Assembly (NCBI GenBank): GCA_018830325.1
Contig: JAHJSQ010000025.1
Coordinates: 1-64,000 of the forward strand
Direction: 5' to 3'
Length of the DNA: 64,000 bases
DNA from: Gammaproteobacteria bacterium
GTDB taxonomy: Bacteria > Pseudomonadota > Gammaproteobacteria > Methylococcales > Methylomonadaceae
Under the pieces are notes generated by a model, which saw nothing but the letters and a program-made list of their open reading frames with translations, was not told the origin of the DNA and searched no databases. The position numbers and the translations under genes were made by a program. Within the stretch, counting starts at the first letter, position 1, and each line of letters opens with the position of its first letter. Positions 1 through 8,391 of the stretch are shown piece by piece.

Positions 1-2
1 AA

Positions 3-122
3 AATAAAGCTGATTTAAAAGAACGGATTATTTTTGCATTGGATTCATTGAAGCACAATGCAGAACGTATTAGCTCCTTTTTCAGACTGGAAGATACTAA
101 ATACGCTTCGAATGTAGCTTAA
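3..122 (+). CDS. C-terminal end of an unidentified protein, possibly a transposase
   Basis: An open frame enters from the left edge and stops at 120-122, giving about 39 residues that include KERIIFALDSLKHNAERISS and end in YASNVA. No start is visible. The charged tail would suit the C-terminus of a DDE transposase, which would fit the many small mobile repeats here, but nothing catalytic is visible and the product is not identified. The stretch from 123 to 1150 after it has no convincing gene. Confidence 0.35.
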   Translation, partial: NKADLKERIIFALDSLKHNAERISSFFRLEDTKYASNVA

Positions 123-231
123 TTAATCACGGGCTCTATATCATCAATATGACATTTATAGCGCTTTTTGATTCAAATAACGAGTTAGGTCCATTTATCC
201 TTGGTTTTTCTTATGCGATCCTGATTATGTA

Positions 232-435
232 TATGTATAAGCTTCAGCCTATTTGAAATCTGAAAAAGGTTTTGTGTCGCTATCGCGACGCTTATGTGGA
301 GTCGGTTCGCGGATCGACATCTGCGATACTGCTGCGAAATCCAATCCCTGGGTTTCGCCCTGCAGGCCACCTAAAGCTGTTCAAAATCGCTACAGGCGAT
401 TTTGTCTTTGCTTGTCCAAAGAAAAGAATCCAAGT
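232..435. repeat. Dispersed repeat F, copy 1
   Basis: This segment matches 33509-33640. Both start with ATAAGCTTCAGCCTATTTGA, continue through a TGTCGCTATCGCGACG palindrome and TATGTGGAGTCGGTTCGCGGA, and end near TTTGCTTGTCCAAAGAAAAG. This copy has about 70 extra bases between the GCGATA and TTTGCTTGTCC parts. Short frames across it are not coding, since they only translate the repeat. Confidence 0.7.
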
Positions 436-638
436 AACTAATTCGACTTTATCATATTTAAGTATTAGAAAATTATAGAGAATATAATGCATCCATTCTC
501 ATCAGAGTGATGAGAACAGGGCAACAGGATGATTTACAAACCACTCAACTAAGGGAACACTCAACGGGATTCAAAATGACAAAATACTCTTCTCGTTTTG
601 CCAATACTTAGATTCGTTTATCGGAAAGTTTCAAGATT

Positions 639-795
639 TATACCCATCGTAGATCAAAATTCGGCACCGGGGTGCTCGTCAAAGTACGTCGTGAAACGTC
701 CATGCAGGCTTTGCCAGCTTAATGCTGGCAAAGCCTTTGCCGAACTTCCCGGCGCCTCCTTAGGCACTGCCGAAATTTGACGTACGAAAGGTATA
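639..795 (+). mobile_element. MITE family A, copy A1
   Basis: About 157 bp bounded by TATACC and GGTATA. The ends are imperfect inverted repeats of about 27 bp: the left end reads TCGTAGATCAAAATTCGGC, and the right end, reverse-complemented, reads TCGTACGTCAAATTTCGGC. The interior holds the hairpin GCCAGCTTAATGCTGGC and a degenerate form of a core shared with other repeats (CGTCGTGAAACGTCCATG). There is no coding capacity, as expected of a non-autonomous element moved by a transposase in trans. Confidence 0.75.
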
Positions 796-1150
796 TTGCG
801 TTCCGGAAATCATAATTTGTAGGAATGCAAGTATGTCAAAGGCAGAGCCGCTACCAAAGCCTAGCGCAAGCCATTCAAGTCCAAGAATGGGCCGTGCAAA
901 AGCCGGAATCGGCTTGACAACCGCTGACGCTACGAGATACCTGTCGAGGATCACTGTCGATTGAGGCTCTACACCAACGGGTTCGGCTTTTTTGGGTGGC
1001 CGGCAGCGATACGGCTTATCAGTGGCATTTATTTGTCCGTCGGGAGCCCGATTCGCCGAACGAGATCAAATGCAGCTAGAGCAATGCGCCGGCACAGACG
1101 GCGGCGTCTTCGTAGTGCATCAACAGATGCAGCGATATTGGGGGGTATCA
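796..1150. other. Intergenic stretch with a possible coding remnant on the minus strand
   Basis: No gene can be called here. On the minus strand a frame running from about 1040 down to 760 contains RCRPPKKAEPVGVEP followed by a hydrophobic stretch. It reads like protein sequence but has no good start and runs into the end of MITE A1. It may be the decayed end of a gene interrupted by the MITE, but it was not matched to a family. Confidence 0.25.
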
Positions 1151-2458
1151 CTAATCGGCTATTGGTAAGCCGCTCGGTACTCGATAGGGCACTGTATTGC
1201 GCATATCCAAACTAGCAGTGTCGGTTAGTGCATTCAGGAAATCGAGTAAATCGTCGATTTCCTGGTCGGTCAGGTTAACCGGCTGAAGTTCGATTCTGGC
1301 CTTTAACTCTGCACGGCTGATTTCATCGCTGTGGATGATGCGGTCGATTTCATTCAAGTCGTCCCGAGGCGGTAGGCGGGCTTGGCTGATATCGTAGTTA
1401 TCCAGGCTTTGTTCAGGGTTAAGGTGATGTCTAATCATTCCTTCTAATGTGTCATACGCGCCATCATGACCCCAAGGTCCGGTAATGGCTACGTTTCGCA
1501 GGGTAGGGGTTCGGAAACGATATCTATCGTCATTGTTTCCGGTAACGCGTTCACGACCGAAGTCGTCGTAACCGAATAACCCGTCGCCTTTTCCCGGGCC
1601 AATTTGTGGAATTCCCAGAGCGTGAAATTGGTGATCGGTTTGTAGAGGGCCGCTGTGACAAGACATGCAGTTGTCTTTGAAAATTTTATACCCCTTTTTT
1701 TCCGAAGAGGAGGGGCTGTATTCGCCTCTTAAGTATTGGTCATAACGGCTGTTGTCGGCACGAAATGCAGTCGCTTCGAAAGCACCGATAGCATTGGCGA
1801 TATGGACAAAGGTTACATCCTGATCGGCGAGGCCAGGATAGGCTTGGTGAATTAAATCGCGATATTCGTCGATTGCCATCACCCGAGCCGTCAACAGTCT
1901 CCATACTTCCGTAAAGTTATCTGCAGTTGCGGCATCGCTCACAGGGTTTTCTCCGGCTTGCCCAGCCATCTCAGTGGTTGAAGTCACTGGAAACATGGCT
2001 TGAGCTGCAAGAGAATGATCCAAGCCTGGAGGTAAAGCGTCACCGGCCGGGGAGTCGAAGCCAGAGGGGTGATTAGGGTTTGCTGTTAAACGCCCGTCAT
2101 GAAACATGGTGACGAATTCTTTTGCGCCCAGGTTGAATAAATGAGGTGCATTTCTTGGCACCCGCTCATGAATTGCGTCGATGCCGCTACCGGTATCTCG
2201 CGTGACTCCTAATCCTTTGCCTCCTTCGCCGACCGACAAAGCCAAACCGTCGCCTGTGCCAGCCATTGGGTGGTGGCAAGAAGCGCATGAGATATTGAGA
2301 TTTCCGGATAATATTTTGTCATAGAAGAGGAATTGTCCTAGTTTGATTTTTTCCGAACTGGAATTGTGAAAATCCATGTCGGTCAGGGCATTTTGGTTAG
2401 CGTATGTTGTCGGAGCAAACATTGCGCCGAGTAATCCTATTTTGATTATTTTTTTCAT
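1151..2458 (-). CDS. Di-haem cytochrome c peroxidase, MauG/CcpA family
   Basis: A predicted periplasmic peroxidase of 435 residues that would reduce hydrogen peroxide with electrons from c-type cytochromes. MauG relatives instead oxidise protein substrates. Residues 1-20 form a signal peptide ending TTYA. Two haem-binding motifs are visible, CASCH at 58-62 and CMSCH at 264-268, one per cytochrome c domain. The length is larger than that of a classical CcpA (about 320-350), like surface-associated peroxidases described from methanotrophs. I chose ATG 2458 because it opens the signal peptide; an in-frame TTG at 2506 would add 16 residues with no clear ribosome site. The gene stands alone. Family sure; substrate unknown. 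Confidence 0.88.
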   Translation of the reverse strand: MKKIIKIGLLGAMFAPTTYANQNALTDMDFHNSSSEKIKLGQFLFYDKILSGNLNISCASCHHPMAGTGDGLALSVGEGGKGLGVTRDTGSGIDAIHERVPRNAPHLFNLGAKEFVTMFHDGRLTANPNHPSGFDSPAGDALPPGLDHSLAAQAMFPVTSTTEMAGQAGENPVSDAATADNFTEVWRLLTARVMAIDEYRDLIHQAYPGLADQDVTFVHIANAIGAFEATAFRADNSRYDQYLRGEYSPSSSEKKGYKIFKDNCMSCHSGPLQTDHQFHALGIPQIGPGKGDGLFGYDDFGRERVTGNNDDRYRFRTPTLRNVAITGPWGHDGAYDTLEGMIRHHLNPEQSLDNYDISQARLPPRDDLNEIDRIIHSDEISRAELKARIELQPVNLTDQEIDDLLDFLNALTDTASLDMRNTVPYRVPSGLPIAD

Positions 2459-3824
2459 TCTGGTCTTTGCTTGTTTAATTAACACAGTCTGAATAAAAGC
2501 AAGCAATATGCCAGGAGTAATTTTTAATCAAAAAAAATGAAAAAATCCCCTAAATTTTAGTCTTCTATTACGAATTGTCGGAATTATCTTACTTGGATGA
2601 GTGAATAATAGTGGCAATACAATTTAGGTTATATCACTCAATAGATTGGGTTGAGCAGCAGCGTTTAGGTTAAATAACATAGTTGATAATGAAATTCGGG
2701 TAAATATTCAGTTACCCTCTTGAAAAAGACGAATACATTGAGGCAGATGGTAGGGCGCCAACAGTAGGCGTTTTAGGCGATGCAAGGCCGTAAAATGCTC
2801 CTCGGCTCTCCTGCATTGCCCTAATACACGCCATCCGTGGCGTAATGTATTTTCTGTATTCGTGGCATCCTTAAAACCGCTCGTTCCCATGCTCTGCGTC
2901 ACGGCCATTAAGTTAAGCCGTTCGTGGTGAGCCCTTCGGCTAAGCTCAGGAGAGCCCTGTCGAACCATGGGCGGCTTAACTTATCGACTCGGACTTTTCC
3001 ATTCACCATTCGTCAAGCTCTCAAGAAACAGCTTTTTTGTATATGTAAAATCAATGGCTTGCGAATATATAAAAATACCCAAAATTACGTCAAACAGCGA
3101 CTGTTTCCTGGTAACACCACGCGACCGAAGGGCGCTTAGTTTGCTCAGGGCGAACGGAAAAGTTCTTAACTTAATGGCAGTGATGCTCTGCGTGGGAATG
3201 CCGCTTTAGACGCTCTGCGTCGACTGCGGAGGGCAATTGGATTAAAAAACTGTTGAGAATTGTATCGTTGCTCTTGTCGGTATTATCAACCTCTGGGGAC
3301 GCAGAGCGTCCCGGGATGCATTCCCACGCAGAGCGTAGGAACGATGAAAAAAATCAATATATCTATCAATTTTCAGCCATAGCAAATTGTTTTATTTGGC
3401 TATTTCTTGGGGATACGTCAGCCTCAATCTTCCCTTTTTCTAAGGGGGAGGCAAAGTTCCAACTTGTTTTAAATGCAGGGGGTCTGAACAATTACATCGA
3501 AACGTAGACATGAATAATCGGTGGACGGGTCGAACCGCCGTTGTGCGAATTCTGTATGAATATCGGAGATTAAAAATTTTTCATGTTGAAGTGCTTCTTT
3601 GCCAGTAGGCGCCCGTTACGTCAAGAGAGTGAACGGCCTGATTGTTATCTACAATCTAAAATTCGACCGGTATGTTAGTCGATGTAGATAATCGCTAAGT
3701 TCTGGTATTATTGCAGCAAAGGTCTTTTGACTAAAATGATGATTCGTAGCTAACTGTTCAGTGAGCACACAAAGAAAATTAATTGAAGAAAGTTCCAGAA
3801 ATTTAACGGAAGGTAATCAAGAAG
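2459..3824. other. Long gene-poor region with palindromic and dispersed repeats
   Basis: Nearly 1.4 kb without a supportable gene. On the minus strand, 2708-2968 has a frame ending LHRLKRLLLAPYHLPQCIRL that reads like the tail of a protein but has no credible start. From about 2880 to 3220 there are pieces of GTTCCCACGCTCTGCGTGGGAA-type palindromes and of a TTCGACAGG/CTCAGG repeat also seen near 12.9 and 46.1 kb. Repeat G follows at 3261-3420. From 3480 to 3824 nothing is recognised. Confidence 0.5.
3261..3420 (+). repeat. Dispersed repeat G, copy 1
   Basis: About 160 bp that reappear inverted at 43601-43758 with high similarity. Shared landmarks in order are TGTATCGTTGCTCTTGTCGG, ACCTCTGGGGACGCAGAG, a palindromic GCATTCCCACGCAGAGCGT segment, AATCAATATATCTATCAATT and TTTATTTGGCTATTT. 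It has no coding capacity. The embedded palindrome belongs to the same class as repeat D. Confidence 0.75.
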
Positions 3825-3911
3825 TGGTGCCGAGGAGAGGACTTGAACCTCCACGCCCTTGCGAGCACTAGCACCTGAAGCTAGCGTGTCTACCAATTTC
3901 ACCACCTCGGC
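3825..3911 (-). tRNA. tRNA-Leu (anticodon CAG)
   Basis: The minus strand gives an 87-nt class II tRNA beginning GCCGAGGTGGTGAAATTGGT and ending CCTCGGCACCA, with the CCA encoded. The acceptor arms GCCGAGG and CCTCGGC pair. The anticodon loop TTCAGGT, between CTAGC and GCTAG stems, gives anticodon CAG for CUG leucine codons. A long variable arm (TGCTCGCAAGGGCG) and the T arm GGAGGTTCAAGTCCTC are present. Confidence 0.97.
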
Positions 3912-3943
3912 AAAGGTGTGCTGTATCAGCGAAGTGAGCGCGC

Positions 3944-3972
3944 ACTATACCGATTGCTTGATATACTGTCAA
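3944..3972 (-). promoter_or_regulatory. Strong sigma-70 promoter for tRNA-Leu
   Basis: On the minus strand TTGACA (3972-3967) and TATAGT (3949-3944) are separated by exactly 17 bases. The following GCGCGCTC is a GC-rich discriminator of the kind found at growth-regulated stable RNA promoters. The mature tRNA starts about 30 bases downstream. Confidence 0.85.
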
Positions 3973-4127
3973 TACTATCAACGTCTAAAATTGCTGAGGT
4001 CTGTCTGTTTACTGTCCATTAACCGCTTGATGCACACGTTGATTTTTGATTTGCATAGGGAATTGTTAAAATACGCGTATATCAGTTAAGCTATGGTCTT
4101 CATTCTAAAATTTAGGAAACGACGACA

Positions 4128-6362
4128 TTGAAGTCTAAAGATAAAAAACCAAATTTTACTCCGACCCGTGACCCTTATGCAGAGCGCGAGGCGGCGAAAT
4201 ACGAGAACCCGATACCTAGTCGGGAGTTGATCCTTGATCTGCTCGCCCATGTCGGTAAACCCTTGTCGCGCGATCAAATTTCTCAGGAATTTCAACTCGA
4301 GTCGCCCGACCAGTTGGAGGCCTTGCGCAGACGGCTTCGTGCAATGGAGCGCGACGGACAATTATTATTCAATCGCCGCCAAAAATATTGCCGAGTTAAC
4401 AGTAAGGATTTAATTGCCGGGCGCATCATCGGTCATGCCGATGGCTTTGGGTTTTTAAAGCCGGACGACGGCTCCGACGATTTATTTTTGTCTCCCCGTG
4501 AAATGCGTTCGGTTCTGCATAATGACAGGGCCGTCGCGCGAATCGCCGGTCTCGACCGGAAAGGACGCCGCGAAGGGGCTGTCGTCGAGGTGCTGGAACG
4601 CAATACCAAACAAGTGGTCGGCCGTTTTTTTACCGAAAAAGGTGTTAATTACGTCGTGCCGGATAATAAAAACCTAGCGCAAGACGTTTTGATACCGGGT
4701 GATGAAACCGGCAAGGCAAAAAAAGGCGATATCGTTGTCGCCGAAATCCTGGAGCAACCGAGTAAGACCAATCAACCCATCGGACGTGTTGCCGAGGTTT
4801 TGGGCAAGCATTTGGCTCCGGGCATGGAAATCGAGATGGCGATTCGCAGCCATGGTTTGCCGCATGTCTGGCCGGAAGAGGTTGAACAGGAAATTCAGGC
4901 ATTCAGCGATGAAGTGCCGGAAGCGGCTAAGGAAGGTCGTGTCGATTTGCGTGATGTTCCGCTGGTGACGATAGACGGCGAAGATGCGCGCGATTTCGAC
5001 GATGCCGTGTATTGCCGTAAGACTGGAAAGGGCTGGAAGCTTTTTGTCGCGATTGCCGATGTGTCTCATTATGTCGCGATCAATAGCGCGTTGGATATTG
5101 AGGCCAAAAACCGCAGTACCTCGGTTTATTTTCCGGAACAAGTGATTCCGATGTTGCCGGAAATTCTTTCGAATGGACTCTGTTCGCTCAATCCTAATGT
5201 CGACCGCTTATGTATGGTCTGCGAGATGACGATCAATGCGGAAGGACAGATGACGCGTTCGCGTTTCTTCGAAGCTGTGATGCGTTCTCATGCACGCCTG
5301 ACATATACCGAAGTCGCTAGCATGCTGGTAGATGGCAACAAGGCCTTAATTAAAAAATATAAGCCTTTAATGCCGCATTTACAAGAACTGTATGCGTTGT
5401 ACAAAGCCATGCGTTTAAGCCGAGAAAAACGCGGCGCAATGGATTTCGATACTCAGGAAACGCGGATTATTTTCGGTTCCGAACGTAAAATTGAAAAGAT
5501 CGTTCCGGTTGTGCGTAACGATGCACATAAGCTGATTGAAGAGTTTATGATTACCGCGAACATGGCGGCAGCTAAATTTCTCAATCGCCGAAAAATGCCC
5601 AAGTTATTGAGAATTCATGACGGGCCCGGACCGGAAAAATTATTGGCGCTGAAGACGTTTTTAGGTGAATTGGGTCTGAGCTTGGGTGGTGGTGATAAGC
5701 CGACGCCGCTCGACTACATGCACCTAGTCGATAGCATTAAGGGGCGCCCGGATGCTCATTTGATTCAAACGGTTTTGTTGCGTTCGATGTCGCAAGCGGT
5801 TTACAGTCCCGATTTGAAAGGCCATTTCGGCTTGGCGCTCGAAGCCTATGCTCACTTTACGTCGCCGATTCGACGTTATCCCGATTTGTTAGTGCATCGG
5901 GCCATCCGGCATTGTTTACAAGACAAAAAGCCGGAAAGTTATCATTACGGATTTCCCGACATGGTCACGCTTGGCGAGCATTGCTCGACGAACGAGCGTC
6001 GAGCCGATGATGCGACGCGCGATGTCGTTAGTTGGCTTAAGTGCGAATACATGATGGACAAGGTCGGCGAAGAGTTTCCGGGTATTATTTCGGCGGTGAC
6101 GTCGTTCGGGTTCTTTGTCGAGCTTGCCGATATTTATGTCGAGGGCCTCGTGCATATCAGTAATCTTGCCCAAGATTATTTTCATTTCGATGCGGCCAGT
6201 CATCAGTTAATCGGCGAACGTACGGGTATTCGTTATCGTCTTGGCGATACTGTGCAAGTGCAAGTCGTACGCGTCAATCTTGACGACAAGAAAATCGATT
6301 TCGAACTCGTTAAGGTTACTGCCTTGGCAAAGCGCCCAAAAAAAAGACGGCGTAAAAAATGA
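4128..6362 (+). CDS. rnr: Ribonuclease R
   Basis: A 3'-to-5' exoribonuclease of 744 residues that degrades structured RNA and takes part in rRNA and tmRNA-linked quality control. An N-terminal winged-helix region (about 30-90) is followed by cold-shock-type OB domains, the RNB catalytic domain with the metal-binding signature DGEDARDFDDAVY at 283-295, an S1 domain near 645-725 and a basic tail ending KRRRKK. The start is TTG at 4128 with AGGAAA upstream. The stop overlaps the rlmB start by four bases (ATGA), so the two are cotranscribed, the arrangement known from many gammaproteobacteria. Length is slightly below the 813 of E. coli. Confidence 0.97.
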   Translation: MKSKDKKPNFTPTRDPYAEREAAKYENPIPSRELILDLLAHVGKPLSRDQISQEFQLESPDQLEALRRRLRAMERDGQLLFNRRQKYCRVNSKDLIAGRIIGHADGFGFLKPDDGSDDLFLSPREMRSVLHNDRAVARIAGLDRKGRREGAVVEVLERNTKQVVGRFFTEKGVNYVVPDNKNLAQDVLIPGDETGKAKKGDIVVAEILEQPSKTNQPIGRVAEVLGKHLAPGMEIEMAIRSHGLPHVWPEEVEQEIQAFSDEVPEAAKEGRVDLRDVPLVTIDGEDARDFDDAVYCRKTGKGWKLFVAIADVSHYVAINSALDIEAKNRSTSVYFPEQVIPMLPEILSNGLCSLNPNVDRLCMVCEMTINAEGQMTRSRFFEAVMRSHARLTYTEVASMLVDGNKALIKKYKPLMPHLQELYALYKAMRLSREKRGAMDFDTQETRIIFGSERKIEKIVPVVRNDAHKLIEEFMITANMAAAKFLNRRKMPKLLRIHDGPGPEKLLALKTFLGELGLSLGGGDKPTPLDYMHLVDSIKGRPDAHLIQTVLLRSMSQAVYSPDLKGHFGLALEAYAHFTSPIRRYPDLLVHRAIRHCLQDKKPESYHYGFPDMVTLGEHCSTNERRADDATRDVVSWLKCEYMMDKVGEEFPGIISAVTSFGFFVELADIYVEGLVHISNLAQDYFHFDAASHQLIGERTGIRYRLGDTVQVQVVRVNLDDKKIDFELVKVTALAKRPKKRRRKK

Positions 6363-7105
6363 GCCGAGTCAAAATCTACGGCATTCATTCAGTCCAAGCG
6401 GCACTCGATTATTCGCCTCAGCATATTCATCAGGCTTGGGTTGACTCGCACCGTCAGGACCGACGTTTAAGTCAATTGATCGAAGACTTGAAAAAGCTCG
6501 GTATTAACCCCGAAAAAGTCGACCGGAAAAAACTGGATCGCCTTGCCGACGGTAATAATCATCAAAGTATCGTGCTTGAAATCGAACTACCTTCGGCGCA
6601 ATCGGAAGATGCATTGAAGCAGGCGGTTTCCAGTCTTACCGGCATGCCGTTGTTTTTGGTTTTAGATAATGTTCAGGACCCGCATAACCTCGGAGCATGC
6701 TTAAGGACGGCCGATGCCACCGGCGTGCATGGCGTGATTATCACGAAGGACAATGCGGTCGGTATTACGCCGACGGTTTGTAAGGTTGCTAGCGGTGCCG
6801 CGGAGACCGTGCCGGTCTATCAAGTCACGAATCTGTCCCGAACCTTGCGTTGGCTAAAAGATCAGGGGATTTGGATTTTCGGTGCAGCCGGCGAGGCCGA
6901 GCAAATGCTTTATCAGTGCGATTTTAAGTTGCCGATGGCCTTGGTGATCGGTGCCGAGGGTAAAGGTATGCGGCGTTTGACTCGTGAGCAATGCGATTGG
7001 TTGGTCAAATTACCGATGCAGGGCAGTGTCTCCAGTCTCAATTTGTCGGTCGCGACCGGCGCGATGCTGTATGAGATCGTTCGTCAAAGATCGATCCCAT
7101 CATAG
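6359..7105 (+). CDS. rlmB: 23S rRNA (guanosine-2'-O-)-methyltransferase RlmB
   Basis: A SpoU-family enzyme of 248 residues that methylates the ribose of G2251 (E. coli numbering) in the peptidyltransferase loop using S-adenosylmethionine. The N-terminal substrate-binding domain starts KIYGIHSVQAAL. The three SPOUT motifs are NVQDPHNLGACLRTADA (about 108-125), VIGAEGKGMRRL (about 196-207) and VSSLNLSVATGAMLYE (about 221-236), which build the knotted cofactor site. It is translationally coupled to rnr through an ATGA overlap. Confidence 0.97.
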   Translation: MSRVKIYGIHSVQAALDYSPQHIHQAWVDSHRQDRRLSQLIEDLKKLGINPEKVDRKKLDRLADGNNHQSIVLEIELPSAQSEDALKQAVSSLTGMPLFLVLDNVQDPHNLGACLRTADATGVHGVIITKDNAVGITPTVCKVASGAAETVPVYQVTNLSRTLRWLKDQGIWIFGAAGEAEQMLYQCDFKLPMALVIGAEGKGMRRLTREQCDWLVKLPMQGSVSSLNLSVATGAMLYEIVRQRSIPS

Positions 7106-7174
7106 CTCCAGGAAGTTATTTATCGCGATACTCTAATTGTATTTTTACTGTGAAAGTACAATGCCGGCTCCGAA

Positions 7175-7405
7175 GAGGGTGCGGTTGCTCGATCGACAGG
7201 CGTCGGCGGCAGGGAAAGCCGCCGTCGAGCCTACATGGACGTATTCACCCAGCACCTAAATTCCATAGCCCATTGGCTATTGTTAACTATCTTGGATAAT
7301 TCATCCAGCACCTAAATTAAGCCATGATTTTGAATCATTGCCAAAGACCTATGGAATTTAGGTGCTGGGTTCACGGCGTCCTGTCGGGCGAGTGACTGCA
7401 CCCTC
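7175..7405. mobile_element. Palindromic element (family L, copy 1) carrying a nested family B element
   Basis: Inverted ends GAGGGTGCGGTTGCTCG and CGAGTGACTGCACCCTC bracket about 231 bp. Inside, reading on the minus strand, is the core GGACGCCGTGAATACGTCCATGTAGGC shared with family A, split here by a family B insertion at 7248-7369, and a CGGCGGCAGGGAAAGCCGCCG hairpin. A copy without insertion lies at 33867-33971. The gap 7106-7473 holds no gene. Confidence 0.65.
7248..7369. mobile_element. MITE family B, compound copy B1 with 4-bp target duplication
   Basis: The ends are perfect 15-bp inverted repeats, CCCAGCACCTAAATT and AATTTAGGTGCTGGG. A second CCAGCACCTAAATT at 7304-7317 shows that two units are partly merged. 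Four-base direct repeats TTCA flank the insertion (7244-7247 and 7370-7373). Removing the element and one TTCA restores the core GTATTCACGGCGTCC seen uninterrupted in other copies, which is direct evidence of transposition. Confidence 0.8.
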
Positions 7406-7473
7406 CGCCACGCCTCGAACTTTCATTTGCCGGGGCGATGGCCGGACCTTCATGAACGTTAGGTTAACCGTTT

Positions 7474-8367
7474 TTAACGGTCAGGCTGATGGTTAGTTGG
7501 CGTGATATATTTTTTAAGAATATTGGGCCATAAGTCTGCCCAACAGCACATATGATCGAATCCGTCGATCGGCAGGTAAACGGCATTGGCTTGTCGCCGG
7601 CTAAAAGATTCGATGATCAAAGCGGGAACATTGTCGTCGTTTACGCCGGCTAGATGAATTTGTTTTATTTTGGCCGGCAAAGGTTGGGCGTCAATCGGGT
7701 TTAAAGATGCGTCGAGCGGCAAATAGCCATGATGCAGGCTCCAGGCTCTTGTGTTTAGGTTGGCTGCGACAGTAACAACGATGCTTGTGTTTTCAAAGTA
7801 TGGTGCGAGCAGCGTGGCGAGCGTTCCTCCGCCGCTATAACCGATTAAAACAACGCTTGCTGTTTTTGAGTTTGTTAGCCATTTTCGCAAGGCGGTCGCC
7901 ATGCTTTCGACGACTTCGGTCGAATAACGTTTCGACGTCCATAATGAATTGTGACACTTATCCGTCGAATGTAAGCCGTAGTAGCAAGGCCGGCCCAGTA
8001 ATATTGCCGGTTCTTGATCCGCTGCCATTAAACGCAATATCAAAGGGTTTCTCGGTGTCGGGTCTTCGGCAATCCAGCGGTTCATTTCCCAAGGCGTGCC
8101 GTCGCCATCTAAATAAACATGGACTAACGGAATATTGTCGGATTGCGCCGCAGTTCGGTTCAAATAGGCTCGATGATGAAATGGATCGCCGCTTATTTCT
8201 ATACTTGTAAGCCCTAAGCTCTTGGCGCTCGATTCAAAACGCTCTGAAGGTGTCGCGCAACCGCTAAGTTGTATGAGCAACAAGATTAAGCCGACTATTT
8301 CCGGCTTGAGTATTATTGTCGTTTTTAGGGCGTCCGGGTAGTCTGTTGAGAAGCGAAGTAAACCCAT
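7474..8367 (-). CDS. Alpha/beta-hydrolase-fold lipoprotein of unknown substrate
   Basis: 297 residues. A hydrophobic segment ending in the lipobox LSGC (about residues 34-37) predicts a lipoprotein. GYSGGG near 165 is the nucleophile-elbow motif of serine hydrolases, and a histidine in GFDHMCCW near the C-terminus may complete the triad. The substrate cannot be read from the sequence. It is the third gene of a leftward set: its start lies 24 bases from the stop of the caspase-domain gene, which follows a TssJ-type lipoprotein gene. All three products carry lipobox-type N-termini, so they may act together at the outer membrane. The annotated start leaves about 20 residues before the hydrophobic stretch, so the true start may be further in. 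Confidence 0.65.
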   Translation of the reverse strand: MGLLRFSTDYPDALKTTIILKPEIVGLILLLIQLSGCATPSERFESSAKSLGLTSIEISGDPFHHRAYLNRTAAQSDNIPLVHVYLDGDGTPWEMNRWIAEDPTPRNPLILRLMAADQEPAILLGRPCYYGLHSTDKCHNSLWTSKRYSTEVVESMATALRKWLTNSKTASVVLIGYSGGGTLATLLAPYFENTSIVVTVAANLNTRAWSLHHGYLPLDASLNPIDAQPLPAKIKQIHLAGVNDDNVPALIIESFSRRQANAVYLPIDGFDHMCCWADLWPNILKKYITPTNHQPDR

Positions 8368-8391
8368 TCTTTCGGCTTAACGGTACTGTCG

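Noticed and set aside
4674..5141. 155-codon frame antisense to rnr
   Set aside because: It lies wholly within the coding region of a well-supported gene; the long frame is a by-product of codon usage.
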